NCBI RefSeq assembly: GCF_026420845.1
Contig: NZ_JAOWCB010000039.1
Location: 1 to 43,983 of the forward strand
Reading direction: 5' to 3'
DNA: 43,983 bases
Source of the DNA: Streptomyces sp. PR69
Lineage (GTDB): Bacteria > Actinomycetota > Actinomycetes > Streptomycetales > Streptomycetaceae
Position numbers and translations under genes: made by a program. Under the pieces are notes generated by a model, which saw only the letters and a program-made list of their open reading frames with translations, searched no databases and had not been told where the DNA came from. Numbering within the stretch: the stretch's first letter is position 1; each line of letters begins with the position of its first letter. This document shows, one piece after another, positions 24,801-32,939 of the stretch.

Positions 24801-25220
24801 ATGACTGAGCAGGGGCGGGAGCCGAAAGCGCCGTTCGGGGTCGCCGAGGTGACGGGGCCTTCCATGGTGCCCACGCTGTACCACGGCGATCAGCTCCTGG
24901 TGCACTACGGCGCGGTGGTGCGGCCCGGCGATGTCGCGGTGCTGCGCCATCCGCTCCAGCAGGATCTGCTGATCGTCAAGCGGCTGGTCGAACTGCGCCC
25001 GGACGGGTGGTGGGTGCTCGGGGACAATCCGGGTGCCGAGGGTGACAGCAGGCTTTTCGGCAGCGTGCCCGAGGAGCTGGTGCTCGGGCGGGTGCGCGGG
25101 CGGTACCGGCCGCGGCCGGCCGGTCAGCGTTCGGTGCGGGCGCTGCTCTCCTGGGGCTTCTCGGCGGTGCGGCCGGTCTTCTGTGACCGCTCCGCCTCCA
25201 GGCGTTTGCGGGCGCGGTAG
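24801..25220 (+). CDS. sodX: Ni-SOD maturation signal peptidase-like protease SodX
   Basis: This 139-residue S26-family protease has the Ser of GPSMVPTL (S21) and Lys of LLIVKRL (K60) as the catalytic pair, then the family box VLGDNPGAEGDSRLFGSV. It has no membrane anchor, as expected for the cytoplasmic enzyme that removes the SodN propeptide so nickel can be bound. GGAGG is six bases before the ATG. Its last 97 bases overlap the 3' end of the convergent CGNR gene; the C-terminal SASRRLRAR resembles other SodX ends, so the overlap looks real. Confidence 0.93.
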   Translation: MTEQGREPKAPFGVAEVTGPSMVPTLYHGDQLLVHYGAVVRPGDVAVLRHPLQQDLLIVKRLVELRPDGWWVLGDNPGAEGDSRLFGSVPEELVLGRVRGRYRPRPAGQRSVRALLSWGFSAVRPVFCDRSASRRLRAR

Positions 25221-25753
25221 GCGGCCACGTTGGCGCGGGTCGCGCAGCGGTCCGAGCAGTAGCGGCGGGAGCGGTTGGTGGAGGTGTCGAGGTAGGCGTT
25301 GCGGCACGGCGGCGCCTGGCACAGGCCGAGCCGGTCGACCCCGTACTCCGTCAGATGGAAGGCCAGCCCCATCGCCGCGATGGCGGCATAGCCGGCGGTG
25401 GCGTTGGAGGGATGCTCCGCCAGGTGCATATGCCAGCGCGGGTGGCCCTCGTCGTCCAGATAGTCATGGCCGGAGATCTGCGGGCTCACCGGGAACTCCA
25501 TCAGCAGGGAGTTCAGCAGGTCCACGGCCTGAGCCTGGTCGCCGGAGTCCGCGGCCGTGAAGACCGCGCGCAGTCTGCCGCGCACCGACCGGAACCGGGA
25601 CACATCCGCGTCCGTGGCGCGCCGCGCCGTCTGGGACGACGCGCCGAAGAGCGCCCGGACGGCCTCGACCGACGTCAGGCTGTCCTTGTTGCGCGCCGGT
25701 TCCTCGGTGTTGACCAGACGCACTGCGAAGTCCGAGTAATAGGCCAGTTCCAC
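25124..25753 (-). CDS. CGNR zinc-finger / ABATE-domain protein
   Basis: This 209-residue protein has an N-terminal ABATE-type domain (stress-related, putative ligand-binding) and a C-terminal CGNR zinc finger: GLCQAPPCRNAYLD ... RYCSDRCATRANVAAYRARK, with four Cys as zinc ligands. The usual CGNR tetrad reads CATR here. These proteins are probable DNA-binding regulators of unknown targets. The GTG start has AAGGAC five bases upstream. Its 3' end overlaps convergent sodX by 97 bases; the Lys/Arg/Glu-rich tail after the zinc finger is the overlapping part and is poorly conserved. Confidence 0.85.
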   Translation of the reverse strand: MELAYYSDFAVRLVNTEEPARNKDSLTSVEAVRALFGASSQTARRATDADVSRFRSVRGRLRAVFTAADSGDQAQAVDLLNSLLMEFPVSPQISGHDYLDDEGHPRWHMHLAEHPSNATAGYAAIAAMGLAFHLTEYGVDRLGLCQAPPCRNAYLDTSTNRSRRYCSDRCATRANVAAYRARKRLEAERSQKTGRTAEKPQESSARTER

Positions 25754-25845
25754 TTGTAGTCCTTACGGCGGCGGTCTAATGTCGAGGTAATAGATGGCTC
25801 TGTTTCGAGGGTATTACGCACCGCGATGCGATCCGGAGGAATCCC

Positions 25846-26613
25846 ATGTCCGAGACAGTCACCGGCCAGGACGCCGACTGGCAGGCCTGGCAGCACAGCT
25901 GGGACCGCCAGCAGGAGTGGTACATGCCCGACCGCGAGGAGCGGTTCCGCGTCATGCTCGACATGGTCGAGGCCATGGTGGGTCCCGAACCCCGGGTGCT
26001 GGACCTCGCGTGCGGCACGGGAAGTATTACGGACCGGCTGCTCAAGCGGTTCCCCAAAGCGGTCAGCACCGGCGTCGACCTCGACCCCGCGCTGCTGGCC
26101 ATCGCCCGCGGCCACTTCGCCGGCGATGACCGCGTCACGCTCGTCACGGCCGACCTCAAAGACCCCGAATGGGTGAAGCGGCTGCCCCATGACTCGTACG
26201 ACGCCGTGCTCACCGCGACCGCCCTGCACTGGCTGCGCAGCGAACCGCTCGCCGCGCTGTACGGACAGCTCGCGGGCCTGGTGCGGGAGGGCGGCGTCCT
26301 GATGAACGCCGACCATATGATCGACCCCGCCACACCCCGCATCAACGCCGCCGAGCGTGCCCAGCGGCATGCCCGGATGGACCGCGCCAAGGCGGCGGGA
26401 GCCCTCGGCTGGAGCGAGTGGTGGCAGCTCGCCGCCCGGGACCCGCAGCTCGCCGGACCCACCGCGGAGCGCTTCGCGATCTACGGCGAGCACGCCGACG
26501 GCGACACCCCCTCGCCGCAGTGGCACGCCGAGGCGCTGCGCGCGGCGGGCTTCGCGGAGGCGCGGGCCGTATGGGCCTCGCCCAGTGACACGCTGATGCT
26601 CGCGGTCAGGTAA
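25846..26613 (+). CDS. Class I SAM-dependent methyltransferase
   Basis: This 255-residue protein has motif I VLDLACGTGSITDRLL (about 50-65), an acidic loop VDLDPALLAIARG and the post-motif LTATALHWL typical of the Methyltransf_25/UbiE-like group. The aromatic N-terminus (DWQAWQHSWDRQQEWYMPDR) is conserved in actinobacterial homologues. The substrate is unknown. GGAGGAA lies before the ATG. Monocistronic context: its 3' end faces the ABC operon across a terminator. Confidence 0.85.
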   Translation: MSETVTGQDADWQAWQHSWDRQQEWYMPDREERFRVMLDMVEAMVGPEPRVLDLACGTGSITDRLLKRFPKAVSTGVDLDPALLAIARGHFAGDDRVTLVTADLKDPEWVKRLPHDSYDAVLTATALHWLRSEPLAALYGQLAGLVREGGVLMNADHMIDPATPRINAAERAQRHARMDRAKAAGALGWSEWWQLAARDPQLAGPTAERFAIYGEHADGDTPSPQWHAEALRAAGFAEARAVWASPSDTLMLAVR

Positions 26614-26682
26614 CTCGCGGTCAGGTGACTCGCGGGCGGAGAGACGGTCGGGGAGGCGGGCGGACGGCGCCGAGACGGCAGA

Positions 26683-26715
26683 GGGCGGACGGGGAACAGC
26701 AGTCCCCGTCCGCCC
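26683..26715. terminator. Bidirectional terminator
   Basis: GGGCGGACGGGGA and TCCCCGTCCGCCC form a perfect 13 bp stem with a 7-base loop between the methyltransferase and the convergent ABC operon. Confidence 0.93.
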
Positions 26716-26734
26716 CGGCGCCTTCATATAACCG

Positions 26735-27529
26735 TCAGAGAACCTTCGAAAGGAACGCCTTCGTACGGTCCTGCTGCGGATTCGTCAGCACATCGCGCGG
26801 GTGGCCCGACTCGACCACCACACCGCCGTCCATGAACACCAGCGAGTCGCCGACCTCACGGGCGAAGCCCATCTCGTGCGTGACGACGATCATCGTCATG
26901 CCGTCCTCGGCGAGACCGCGCATCACATCGAGCACCTCGCCCACCAGCTCGGGGTCGAGCGCCGACGTCGGCTCGTCGAAGAGCATCAGCTTTGGCTCCA
27001 TCGCCAGCGCACGGGCGATGGCGACGCGCTGCTGCTGGCCGCCGGAGAGCTGGGCCGGGTAGTTCCCGGCCCGGTCCGACAGGCCGACGCGGTCCAGCAG
27101 CCGCACGGCCCGCTCCCGGGCGGCGGCCTTGGACTCCCGCTTGACCTGGACGGGCGCCTCCATGACGTTCTCCAGCGCCGTCATATGCGGGAAGAGGTTG
27201 AAGCGCTGGAAGACCATGCCGATGTCCCGGCGCTTCAGCGCGACCTCCCGGTCCCGCAGCTCGTAGAGCTTGTCGCCCTTCTGCCGGTAGCCGACCAGCT
27301 CGCCGTCGACGTACAGCCGACCGGCGTTGATCTGCTCCAGGTGGTTGATGCAGCGCAGGAACGTCGACTTGCCGGAGCCGGACGGCCCCACGAGGCAGAA
27401 CACCTCGCGCGGCGCCACCTCCAGGTCGATGCCCTTGAGCACCTCGATATGGCCGAAGGACTTGTGGACGCCCTCCGCCTTGACCATCGGCCGGCCGGAG
27501 TCGGGGGTCTTCACATCGGTGGACTTCAT
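26735..27529 (-). CDS. Polar amino acid ABC transporter ATPase
   Basis: This 264-residue ATPase is of the GlnQ/HisP type: Walker A LVGPSGSGKSTFLRCINHLE, Q-loop MVFQRFNLFPHMTALENV, signature LSGGQQQRVAIARAL, Walker B LMLFDEPTSALDPELVGEVL and switch His in VVTHEMGFAREVGD. It energises uptake through the adjacent permease. The ATG overlaps the permease stop (ATGA), so it is the last gene of a binding protein-permease-ATPase operon. Confidence 0.93.
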   Translation of the reverse strand: MKSTDVKTPDSGRPMVKAEGVHKSFGHIEVLKGIDLEVAPREVFCLVGPSGSGKSTFLRCINHLEQINAGRLYVDGELVGYRQKGDKLYELRDREVALKRRDIGMVFQRFNLFPHMTALENVMEAPVQVKRESKAAARERAVRLLDRVGLSDRAGNYPAQLSGGQQQRVAIARALAMEPKLMLFDEPTSALDPELVGEVLDVMRGLAEDGMTMIVVTHEMGFAREVGDSLVFMDGGVVVESGHPRDVLTNPQQDRTKAFLSKVL

Positions 27530-28524
27530 ACGGTCTTGCCTCCCACCTGGCTCGGAACCCGGAACGAGGTGAGCTGGGCCTTGAGTCGCTGCAGAGGTGT
27601 CGGCGGCAGCGTGCGGTTGCTGCCGCGGGCGTAGTAACGCTCCAGGTAGTACTGGCCGATGCTGAACACCGTGGTCAGCGCCAGGTACCAGATGGAGACG
27701 ATGATCAGGGACTCCATGACGGCGAGCGTCCGGGAGCCGAGCTGCCGGCCGCGCAGGAACAGCTCCCCGTAGCCGATGGCGAACGCCAGCGACGAGGTCT
27801 TCAGCATATTGATGAACTCGTTGCCGGTCGGCGGGATGATCACCCGCATCGCCTGCGGCAGCACGATGCGGCGCATCGTCTGGGAGCCCTTCATGCCCAG
27901 GGCGTGGGCCGCCTCGGTCTGGCCGGTGTCGACCGACTGGATGCCGGCCCGGGTGATCTCCGCCATGTACGCGGCCTCGTTCAGGCCGAGCGCCAGCAGC
28001 GCGGCCACGAACGGCGTCATGACGTCGTTCATCTCGTTCTTGTAGATCGGCCCGAGATCGAGCGTCGCGAAGACGAGCGAGAGGTTGAACCACAGGAAGA
28101 TCTGCACCAGCACCGGGGTGCCGCGGAAGAACCAGATGTACGCCCAGGCGACGGACGACAGCACCGGGTTCGGCGACAGCCGCATCACGGCCAGGATCGC
28201 GCCGAGGACGACGCCGATCGTCATCGACAGCACGGTGATCTTGAGCGTCTCCCAGGCGCCCCAGGCGAAGGTGCCGTCGAGGAGCTTGTCGCCGACGACG
28301 CTCCACTGGATCTGGGCGTCGGCGAACGCCTTCACCAGCAGTCCGAGGAGCGCCAGCACGACGACGCTGCCGATCCAGCGCCCGTAGTGGCGGACGGGGA
28401 TGGCCTTGATCGCCTCGGGGCGGGCGGCGGCCACGGCTGCGCCGTGGCCGCCGCCGCTGCCGCCGTCCTTCGGGTCTGAGCCCTGGGGGTCCGGGGTGGG
28501 GACCTTGTCGAGAGGGTCGGTCAC
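27526..28524 (-). CDS. Polar amino acid ABC transporter permease
   Basis: This 332-residue permease of the HisM/GltJ family has a Gly/Pro/Asp-rich N-terminus of about 45 residues and six or so membrane segments. It has the conserved FFRGTPVLVQIFLWFN, the EAA-type loop LNEAAYMAEITRAGIQSVDT then GQTEAAHALGM, and IPPTGNEFINMLKTSSLAF. There is a single permease gene, so it probably forms a homodimer. The GTG start is preceded by AAGG. The substrate is likely glutamate, glutamine or a similar amino acid. Confidence 0.93.
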   Translation of the reverse strand: MTDPLDKVPTPDPQGSDPKDGGSGGGHGAAVAAARPEAIKAIPVRHYGRWIGSVVVLALLGLLVKAFADAQIQWSVVGDKLLDGTFAWGAWETLKITVLSMTIGVVLGAILAVMRLSPNPVLSSVAWAYIWFFRGTPVLVQIFLWFNLSLVFATLDLGPIYKNEMNDVMTPFVAALLALGLNEAAYMAEITRAGIQSVDTGQTEAAHALGMKGSQTMRRIVLPQAMRVIIPPTGNEFINMLKTSSLAFAIGYGELFLRGRQLGSRTLAVMESLIIVSIWYLALTTVFSIGQYYLERYYARGSNRTLPPTPLQRLKAQLTSFRVPSQVGGKTV

Positions 28525-28566
28525 TTCGGTTGCCTTACGTTATGCCGTGCGGAGTGGAGGAGCGGC

Positions 28567-28582
28567 GAGCGGTGTTCCGCTC
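28567..28582. other. Short hairpin at the end of the binding-protein gene
   Basis: GAGCGG-TGTT-CCGCTC forms a 6 bp stem next to the stop codon of the binding-protein gene, on the mRNA before the permease gene. It may reduce read-through into the permease or protect the upstream message. Confidence 0.45.
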
Positions 28583-29549
28583 ACTTGCCCGCGTTGACCG
28601 TGGCCGTCTCGATGGCGCCGGACTCGGCCTTCCACTTCTTCAGCACCTCGCCGTAAGCGCCGTCGTCGATGATCTTCTGGACGGCGGCCTTGAGGGCGTC
28701 GCGCAGCTCCGGGTTCTGCTTGCTGACCGCGATGCCGTACGGTGCGGCGTCGATCTGCTCGCCCACGACCTGGAAGAGGTTGCCGCCGCCGGCCTCCAGC
28801 TCGTTGTAGAGGGCCACCGGGAAGTCGGTGATCACGGCGTCGGCGCGCTTGGTCTGCAGCTGGGTGATGGAGTCGGTGTCCTGGTCGGAGATGAACTCCT
28901 TGATCTTCTCGTCACCGCACTTCTGCTGCTGGGCCTTGAGCAGGTCCTCGTTGGCCGTGCCGCGCTGGGCGGCCACGGTCAGACCGCACAGGTCGTCGAG
29001 CGTGCTGATGTTCTTCGGGTTGCCCTTGTGGGTCAGGATCGCGGAGCCGGCCTTGAAGTAGTTCACGAAGTCGGCGCCGCCCTTGGCGTCCTCGCTCGCG
29101 CCCTGCTGGCGCTCCTTGGTGTCCGTCATGGAGGACATCACGATGTCGTGGCGGCCGTTGTTCATACCCAGGACGAGCTGGTCGAACGTGGCGTTCTCAA
29201 ACTTGAACTCGACGCCCAGGACCTTGCCCAGCTCCTTGCCGAGGTCGATGTCGACGCCGGCCGGCTGGTTGCTCTCGTCCATGAACTCCATCGGCGCGTA
29301 CGCGATGTCCGAGCCGACCTTGATGACCTTGGACTCCTGGTACTTCGCCGGGAGCTGGTCGAACAGCGGGGCGGCGGAGGCGGCGGGCGTCTCCTTGCCG
29401 GTGCCGCCGCTCTCGCTGCCCTTGTCGGTCTGATCCCCGCAGGAGGTCAGAAGCAGGGTTCCAGCGACCGCTACGGCGCTGATCGCGGCAAGGCGGGAGG
29501 TGCTGCGAGTCCTTGCGGCGAAGGCGCGGCGGGTGGTGCTTGCGGTCAT
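28581..29549 (-). CDS. Polar amino acid ABC transporter solute-binding lipoprotein
   Basis: This 322-residue family-3 solute-binding protein has a signal peptide with an N-terminal Arg-rich region and lipobox LLTSC (Cys37). The mature sequence follows SBP_bac_3: VIKVGSDIAYAPMEFMDE, PAGVDIDLGKELGKVLGVEF, FDQLVLGMNNGRHDIVMSSM and TVAAQRGTANEDLL. It captures polar amino acids outside the membrane for the operon's permease. The ATG at 29549 has GGAGG at 8 bases; an earlier in-frame start at 29693 adds 48 non-conserved residues. It is the first gene of the operon. Confidence 0.93.
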   Translation of the reverse strand: MTASTTRRAFAARTRSTSRLAAISAVAVAGTLLLTSCGDQTDKGSESGGTGKETPAASAAPLFDQLPAKYQESKVIKVGSDIAYAPMEFMDESNQPAGVDIDLGKELGKVLGVEFKFENATFDQLVLGMNNGRHDIVMSSMTDTKERQQGASEDAKGGADFVNYFKAGSAILTHKGNPKNISTLDDLCGLTVAAQRGTANEDLLKAQQQKCGDEKIKEFISDQDTDSITQLQTKRADAVITDFPVALYNELEAGGGNLFQVVGEQIDAAPYGIAVSKQNPELRDALKAAVQKIIDDGAYGEVLKKWKAESGAIETATVNAGK

Positions 29550-30218
29550 AGTCGGTGCCTCCGGCGGCGTGATGAGGGAGTTGCCAGTCGCTGGTCCACT
29601 CGGGGGTTTACGTGGGGGGTCGTCGCGTCCGGGTGCGTCGTCCGTGGCCGTGCGGTTGCCGTGCGGTGGCCGTTGCGGCACGGGCGCGTGCACTCGTCCG
29701 TGTACTCATCTTCGAGTGTCGCGACCTTGTGTGTTTTGGGCATCTTGCCATTCGGACTAGCCCAAGCAGGGGGCTTCGCATGTCAAAATCGGATAACGGG
29801 TCACCCCCGAACCCCCACAGGCCGGTACATCAAGGCCGGACCTTTCGCGGGATTACCTTCTTCCCACCGGAAGATCTCCTGTCCGTCGTGCGTTGTCGGC
29901 GTTATTCACTGCGCAAAGCGGGCTTGTCCGTATTTCCGGGATATCTGGGATTTCCGTCCGTGAGGTCCTATGAGGCGCGTCACGCGGCTTGTGATCGATC
30001 ACAAATGGACTCGTCGGGCCCATGGCCGGTCCGGTAAGAAGGACGTTTACACCCCTCATCCGGGGCTCAGGGCGCGTTGTGCGGCGCGCCCGCGCGTACG
30101 AACCTCCTCCGCGAGGCGGGCCAACCGCCGAGCGGGGACCGGACGCGGTGCCCGCCCACCCCTCCTCAACCAGGAGTGGCCACCCTCAACTGATGAAGAC
30201 TTAAGGGGTCAACGAAAC
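29550..30218. other. 669-base gene-free region between ABC operon and malic enzyme
   Basis: This divergent control region is noticeably less GC-rich in the middle (about 29750-30010). It holds a perfect TTGACA on the minus strand (29786-29781) that may be part of the ABC operon promoter, an inverted repeat TTGTGATCGATCACAA (29989-30004), and AAGGGG (30203-30208) as the malic enzyme ribosome binding site. Open frames here lack codon bias or family resemblance. Confidence 0.6.
29989..30004. promoter_or_regulatory. 16-base perfect palindrome upstream of malic enzyme
   Basis: TTGTGATCGATCACAA is a perfect palindrome about 215 bases before the malic enzyme start. It looks like an operator; the TGTGA/TCACA arms resemble CRP sites but are only 4 bases apart rather than 6. 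Chance occurrence of one such palindrome in a window of this size is plausible. Confidence 0.4.
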
Positions 30219-31475
30219 ATGGCAGCGGAGATCGTCAATCCTCGCAGCGACAGTGACACGGAACGCGACCGTGAGCGCTCCGCCGGGGGCAGCGGCACAG
30301 ACGCCGCGGAAGCTCCCGGCGAGCCCTTCGATCCGGCCTTCGCGCTGCACCGCGGCGGGAAGATGGCCGTCCAGGCCACGGTGCCCGTCCGCGACAAGGA
30401 CGACCTGTCCCTCGCATACACGCCCGGTGTCGCCAAGGTGTGCACGGCGATCGCGGAGCAGCCCGAGCTCGTCCACGACTACACCTGGAAGTCCCAGGTC
30501 GTCGCGGTTGTGACGGATGGGACCGCGGTGCTCGGACTGGGGGACATCGGCCCGGAGGCGTCGCTTCCGGTCATGGAGGGCAAAGCGATCCTCTTCAAGC
30601 AGTTCGGCGGCGTCGACGCGGTGCCGATCGCGCTCGCCACGACCGATGTCGACGAGCTCGTCGAGACCGTCGTCCGCCTCGCGCCGTCCTTCGGAGGAGT
30701 GAACCTTGAGGACATCTCGGCGCCCCGCTGCTTCGAGATCGAGCGCAGGCTCCAGGAGCGGCTGGACATTCCCGTCTTCCACGACGACCAGCACGGCACG
30801 GCGATCGTCACCCTGGCCGCGCTGCGCAACGCGGCGAAGCTGACCGGGCGCGAGCTCGGCGAGCTGCGCGCCGTCATCTCAGGCGCGGGCGCGGCGGGCG
30901 TGGCCATCGCGAAGTTCCTCCTGGAGGCGGGCATCGGCGATGTCGCCGTGGCCGACCGCAAGGGCGTCGTCAGCCGGGACCGCGAAGACCTCACGCCGGT
31001 CAAGCGCGAGCTGGCGGAGATCACCAACCGGGCGGGGCTCACCGGATCGCTGGAGAAGGCGCTGGCCGGTGCGGACGTCTTCATCGGCGTCTCCGGCGGC
31101 ACGGTGCCGGAGGAGGCGGTGGCCTCGATGGCCCCGGACGCATTCGTGTTCGCCATGGCCAACCCGAACCCCGAGGTGCACCCGGACGTCGCCCACCGGC
31201 ACGCGGCCGTGGTCGCGACCGGCCGCAGCGACTACCCGAACCAGATCAACAACGTGCTGGCCTTCCCCGGGATCTTCGCGGGGGCGCTCCAGGTGCGGGC
31301 GTCCCGGATCACGGAGGGCATGAAGATCGCGGCGGCGAACGCGCTGGCGGATGTCGTGGGCGACGCGCTCGCGCCGGAGTACGTCATCCCGTCGCCGTTC
31401 GACGAGCGCGTGGCGCCCGCGGTGACGGCGGCGGTGGCGGCGGCGGCGAGGGAGGAGGGGGTGGCGCGGCGGTGA
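30219..31475 (+). CDS. NAD(P)-dependent malic enzyme (short bacterial type)
   Basis: This 418-residue oxidoreductase converts malate to pyruvate and CO2. It shows the malic N-domain (LAYTPGVAKVCTAI, GTAVLGLGDIGPEASLPVME, GKAILFKQFGGVDAVPIAL), the acidic metal site DISAPRCFEIE and FHDDQHGTAIV, and a Rossmann motif SGAGAAGVAIA. It matches the short, phosphotransacetylase-lacking malic enzymes. An acidic Asp/Glu/Arg/Ser-rich N-terminus of about 40 residues precedes the core. The ATG has AAGGGG ten bases upstream. S. coelicolor has two malic enzymes; cofactor preference cannot be read with certainty. Confidence 0.93.
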   Translation: MAAEIVNPRSDSDTERDRERSAGGSGTDAAEAPGEPFDPAFALHRGGKMAVQATVPVRDKDDLSLAYTPGVAKVCTAIAEQPELVHDYTWKSQVVAVVTDGTAVLGLGDIGPEASLPVMEGKAILFKQFGGVDAVPIALATTDVDELVETVVRLAPSFGGVNLEDISAPRCFEIERRLQERLDIPVFHDDQHGTAIVTLAALRNAAKLTGRELGELRAVISGAGAAGVAIAKFLLEAGIGDVAVADRKGVVSRDREDLTPVKRELAEITNRAGLTGSLEKALAGADVFIGVSGGTVPEEAVASMAPDAFVFAMANPNPEVHPDVAHRHAAVVATGRSDYPNQINNVLAFPGIFAGALQVRASRITEGMKIAAANALADVVGDALAPEYVIPSPFDERVAPAVTAAVAAAAREEGVARR

Positions 31476-31535
31476 CGCCGTGACGCCTTGCGCGGGGGGT
31501 GCGGGTTCTTTTCCCGCCCTCCCGCCCTTTTGGGT

Positions 31536-31560
31536 GTGCGGGGGCTTCGCCCCCTTGCAC
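31536..31560. terminator. GGGGGC-TTCG-CCCCC hairpin after malic enzyme
   Basis: GTGC-GGGGG-CTTCG-CCCCC-tt-GCAC forms a stable hairpin with a TTCG loop 60 bases after the malic enzyme stop. This is the common Streptomyces terminator form. Confidence 0.75.
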
Positions 31561-31768
31561 CCCCTGGCGGCGCTGCGCGCCGTTCCTGTGCTTGTTCCGT
31601 CCTGTGAGGCGCGGGCGCGCTTTCGGGTTTCTTGGGGTGCGGGGTCTTGTCGTGCCTCGGGTGGTCGGGGCCCCTCCGGGCTCACCTCCTCAAGGCCGGC
31701 GGCGTGACCGGTCCTGTTCAGGGCCACCCCGGTCTTGCCGCCGGTCCTCTGCGGGGGCGACCCTGCAC

Positions 31769-32043
31769 GGCCCCTCCGCCGCAGACAGGCGCGGCTCCCC
31801 GGCGTCCCGCCCCTCCGCCGCAGACGGGCACGGCCCCCGGCGTCCCGCCCCTCCGCTCCTGACGGGCGCGGCTCCCCGCAGTCGGCTCCTCCGCACCTGA
31901 GGGGTCTCGGTCCCCCGAAGTCGGGCCCCGCCAAGCCAGACAGGTGCCCAGTCACCCCGGTCGGCCCCTCCGCGCCATGCGGGTCCCGTTACCCGCATGG
32001 CGGCTCCCTGCACGGTGCGGGGACCTCGCCCAGCTCCCGCGTC
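31769..32043. repeat. Degenerate ~39 bp tandem repeat array, about 7 units
   Basis: Successive units start at about 31769, 31807, 31845, 31884, 31923, 31963 and 32002, each 38-42 bases. They follow the pattern GGCCCCTCCGC, then GACGGGC.CGG, then CCCCG..GTC. The first three units are the most alike; later ones have drifted. The array lies between the malic enzyme and the PhoD pair. Confidence 0.75.
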
Positions 32044-32351
32044 TGACAGGGCGTCGGACCTTTCCGCCCGCCCGCGCTTGGCTGGGGTGCCGCGCTCCTT
32101 CCCGCCTTCCCGAGCGCGGTGGGGTGCTGGAACCGTGCGGGTCCCCCCACGCCCCCAGGGCGAAGGGGGAGGTGGGTGGGAGAGGCGCCTGCCCGGGCCC
32201 CGGGTGCCTGCGCGGAGTGGGGCGGTGCCCAGGGGCGTCCGGTGCCCCGGGGGTTACCGGGGAGTCCGCCCCGTGGGCTTTCCTCCGACGTCTTCCGAGG
32301 TTCACCGTCAGCTGCTGGTATGCGCACGCCATTTCGAACCTGGAGGCGTGT

Positions 32352-32939
32352 GTGAATCTCGTGGTCAACGGCGACGCCGAAAGCGGGCCCGGCGGCACCG
32401 CCGAGCCCGTGCAGGATGTGACGGGCTGGCGGATCGTGCAGGGGGCTCCTGCGCTCATCTCGTACAGCTACGGCGGCGGCTATCCGACCGCCGCCGACCC
32501 CGGACCCGCCGACCGCGGGAGCCGGTTCTTCTCCGGGGGGAACAGTCCCCGCACGGCGCTGCTGCAGGACGTCGCACTGCCCGAGCGGGGTACGACGGGC
32601 CGGCGGGCGGTCGACAGGGGCGCCGTGCGGTACACGGTCGCCGGGTGGCTCGGCGGCTACGCGGGCCAGGAGGACGGCGTCCGGCTGTCCGTGGAGTTCC
32701 GGGACGCGCAGGGCGCCCCGGTGGCGCTGTCGGTCCTCGGCCCGGTCACGGCCGCCGAGCGGCTGTCCCGTACCGCGCTTGTGGAGCGCACGGCGTCCGC
32801 GACCGTGCCCCCGGGTGCACGCAGCGCCCGTGTGCTGCTGGTCTTCACCCGTGCCGGAGGCACGTCCAACGACGGCTACGCGGACGGGATATCGCTCACG
32901 CTCAACGCCGCCACGGCCACTGCGAGGGGACGCAAGTGA
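32352..32939 (+). CDS. Beta-sandwich (carbohydrate-binding-like) protein coupled to PhoD
   Basis: This 195-residue protein starts VNLVVNGDAES and is predicted to be a beta-sandwich similar to galactose-binding-like or CBM modules (VTGWRIVQGAPALISYSYGG, YTVAGWLGGYAGQEDGVRLS, VEFRDAQGAPVALSVLGP, ARVLLVFTRAGGTSNDGYAD). It has no signal peptide, although its partner is exported. The GTG start has GGAGG five bases upstream. The stop overlaps the PhoD start (GTGA), so it may be exported with PhoD through the Tat system or act inside. The ligand is unknown. Confidence 0.75.
   Translation: MNLVVNGDAESGPGGTAEPVQDVTGWRIVQGAPALISYSYGGGYPTAADPGPADRGSRFFSGGNSPRTALLQDVALPERGTTGRRAVDRGAVRYTVAGWLGGYAGQEDGVRLSVEFRDAQGAPVALSVLGPVTAAERLSRTALVERTASATVPPGARSARVLLVFTRAGGTSNDGYADGISLTLNAATATARGRK

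Larger units (their letters stand above)
31476..32351. other. 876-base gene-free region with tandem repeats
   Basis: After the malic enzyme terminator this region is extremely C/G-rich. It contains the ~39 bp tandem repeat array (31769-32043) and, near 32310, GTTCACCGTCA, which resembles one half of a PhoP box (GTTCACC). The ribosome binding site GGAGG at 32342-32346 serves the next gene. No open frame here has coding character. Confidence 0.6.

Noticed and set aside
29612..30037. 141-residue plus-strand open frame in the ABC/malic enzyme gap
   Set aside because: Unusual composition, no ribosome binding site and no family resemblance; it crosses the promoter region.
31476..32351. CRISPR array interpretation of the 39 bp repeats
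   Set aside because: Units are directly adjacent and degenerate, with no unique spacers and no cas genes nearby.
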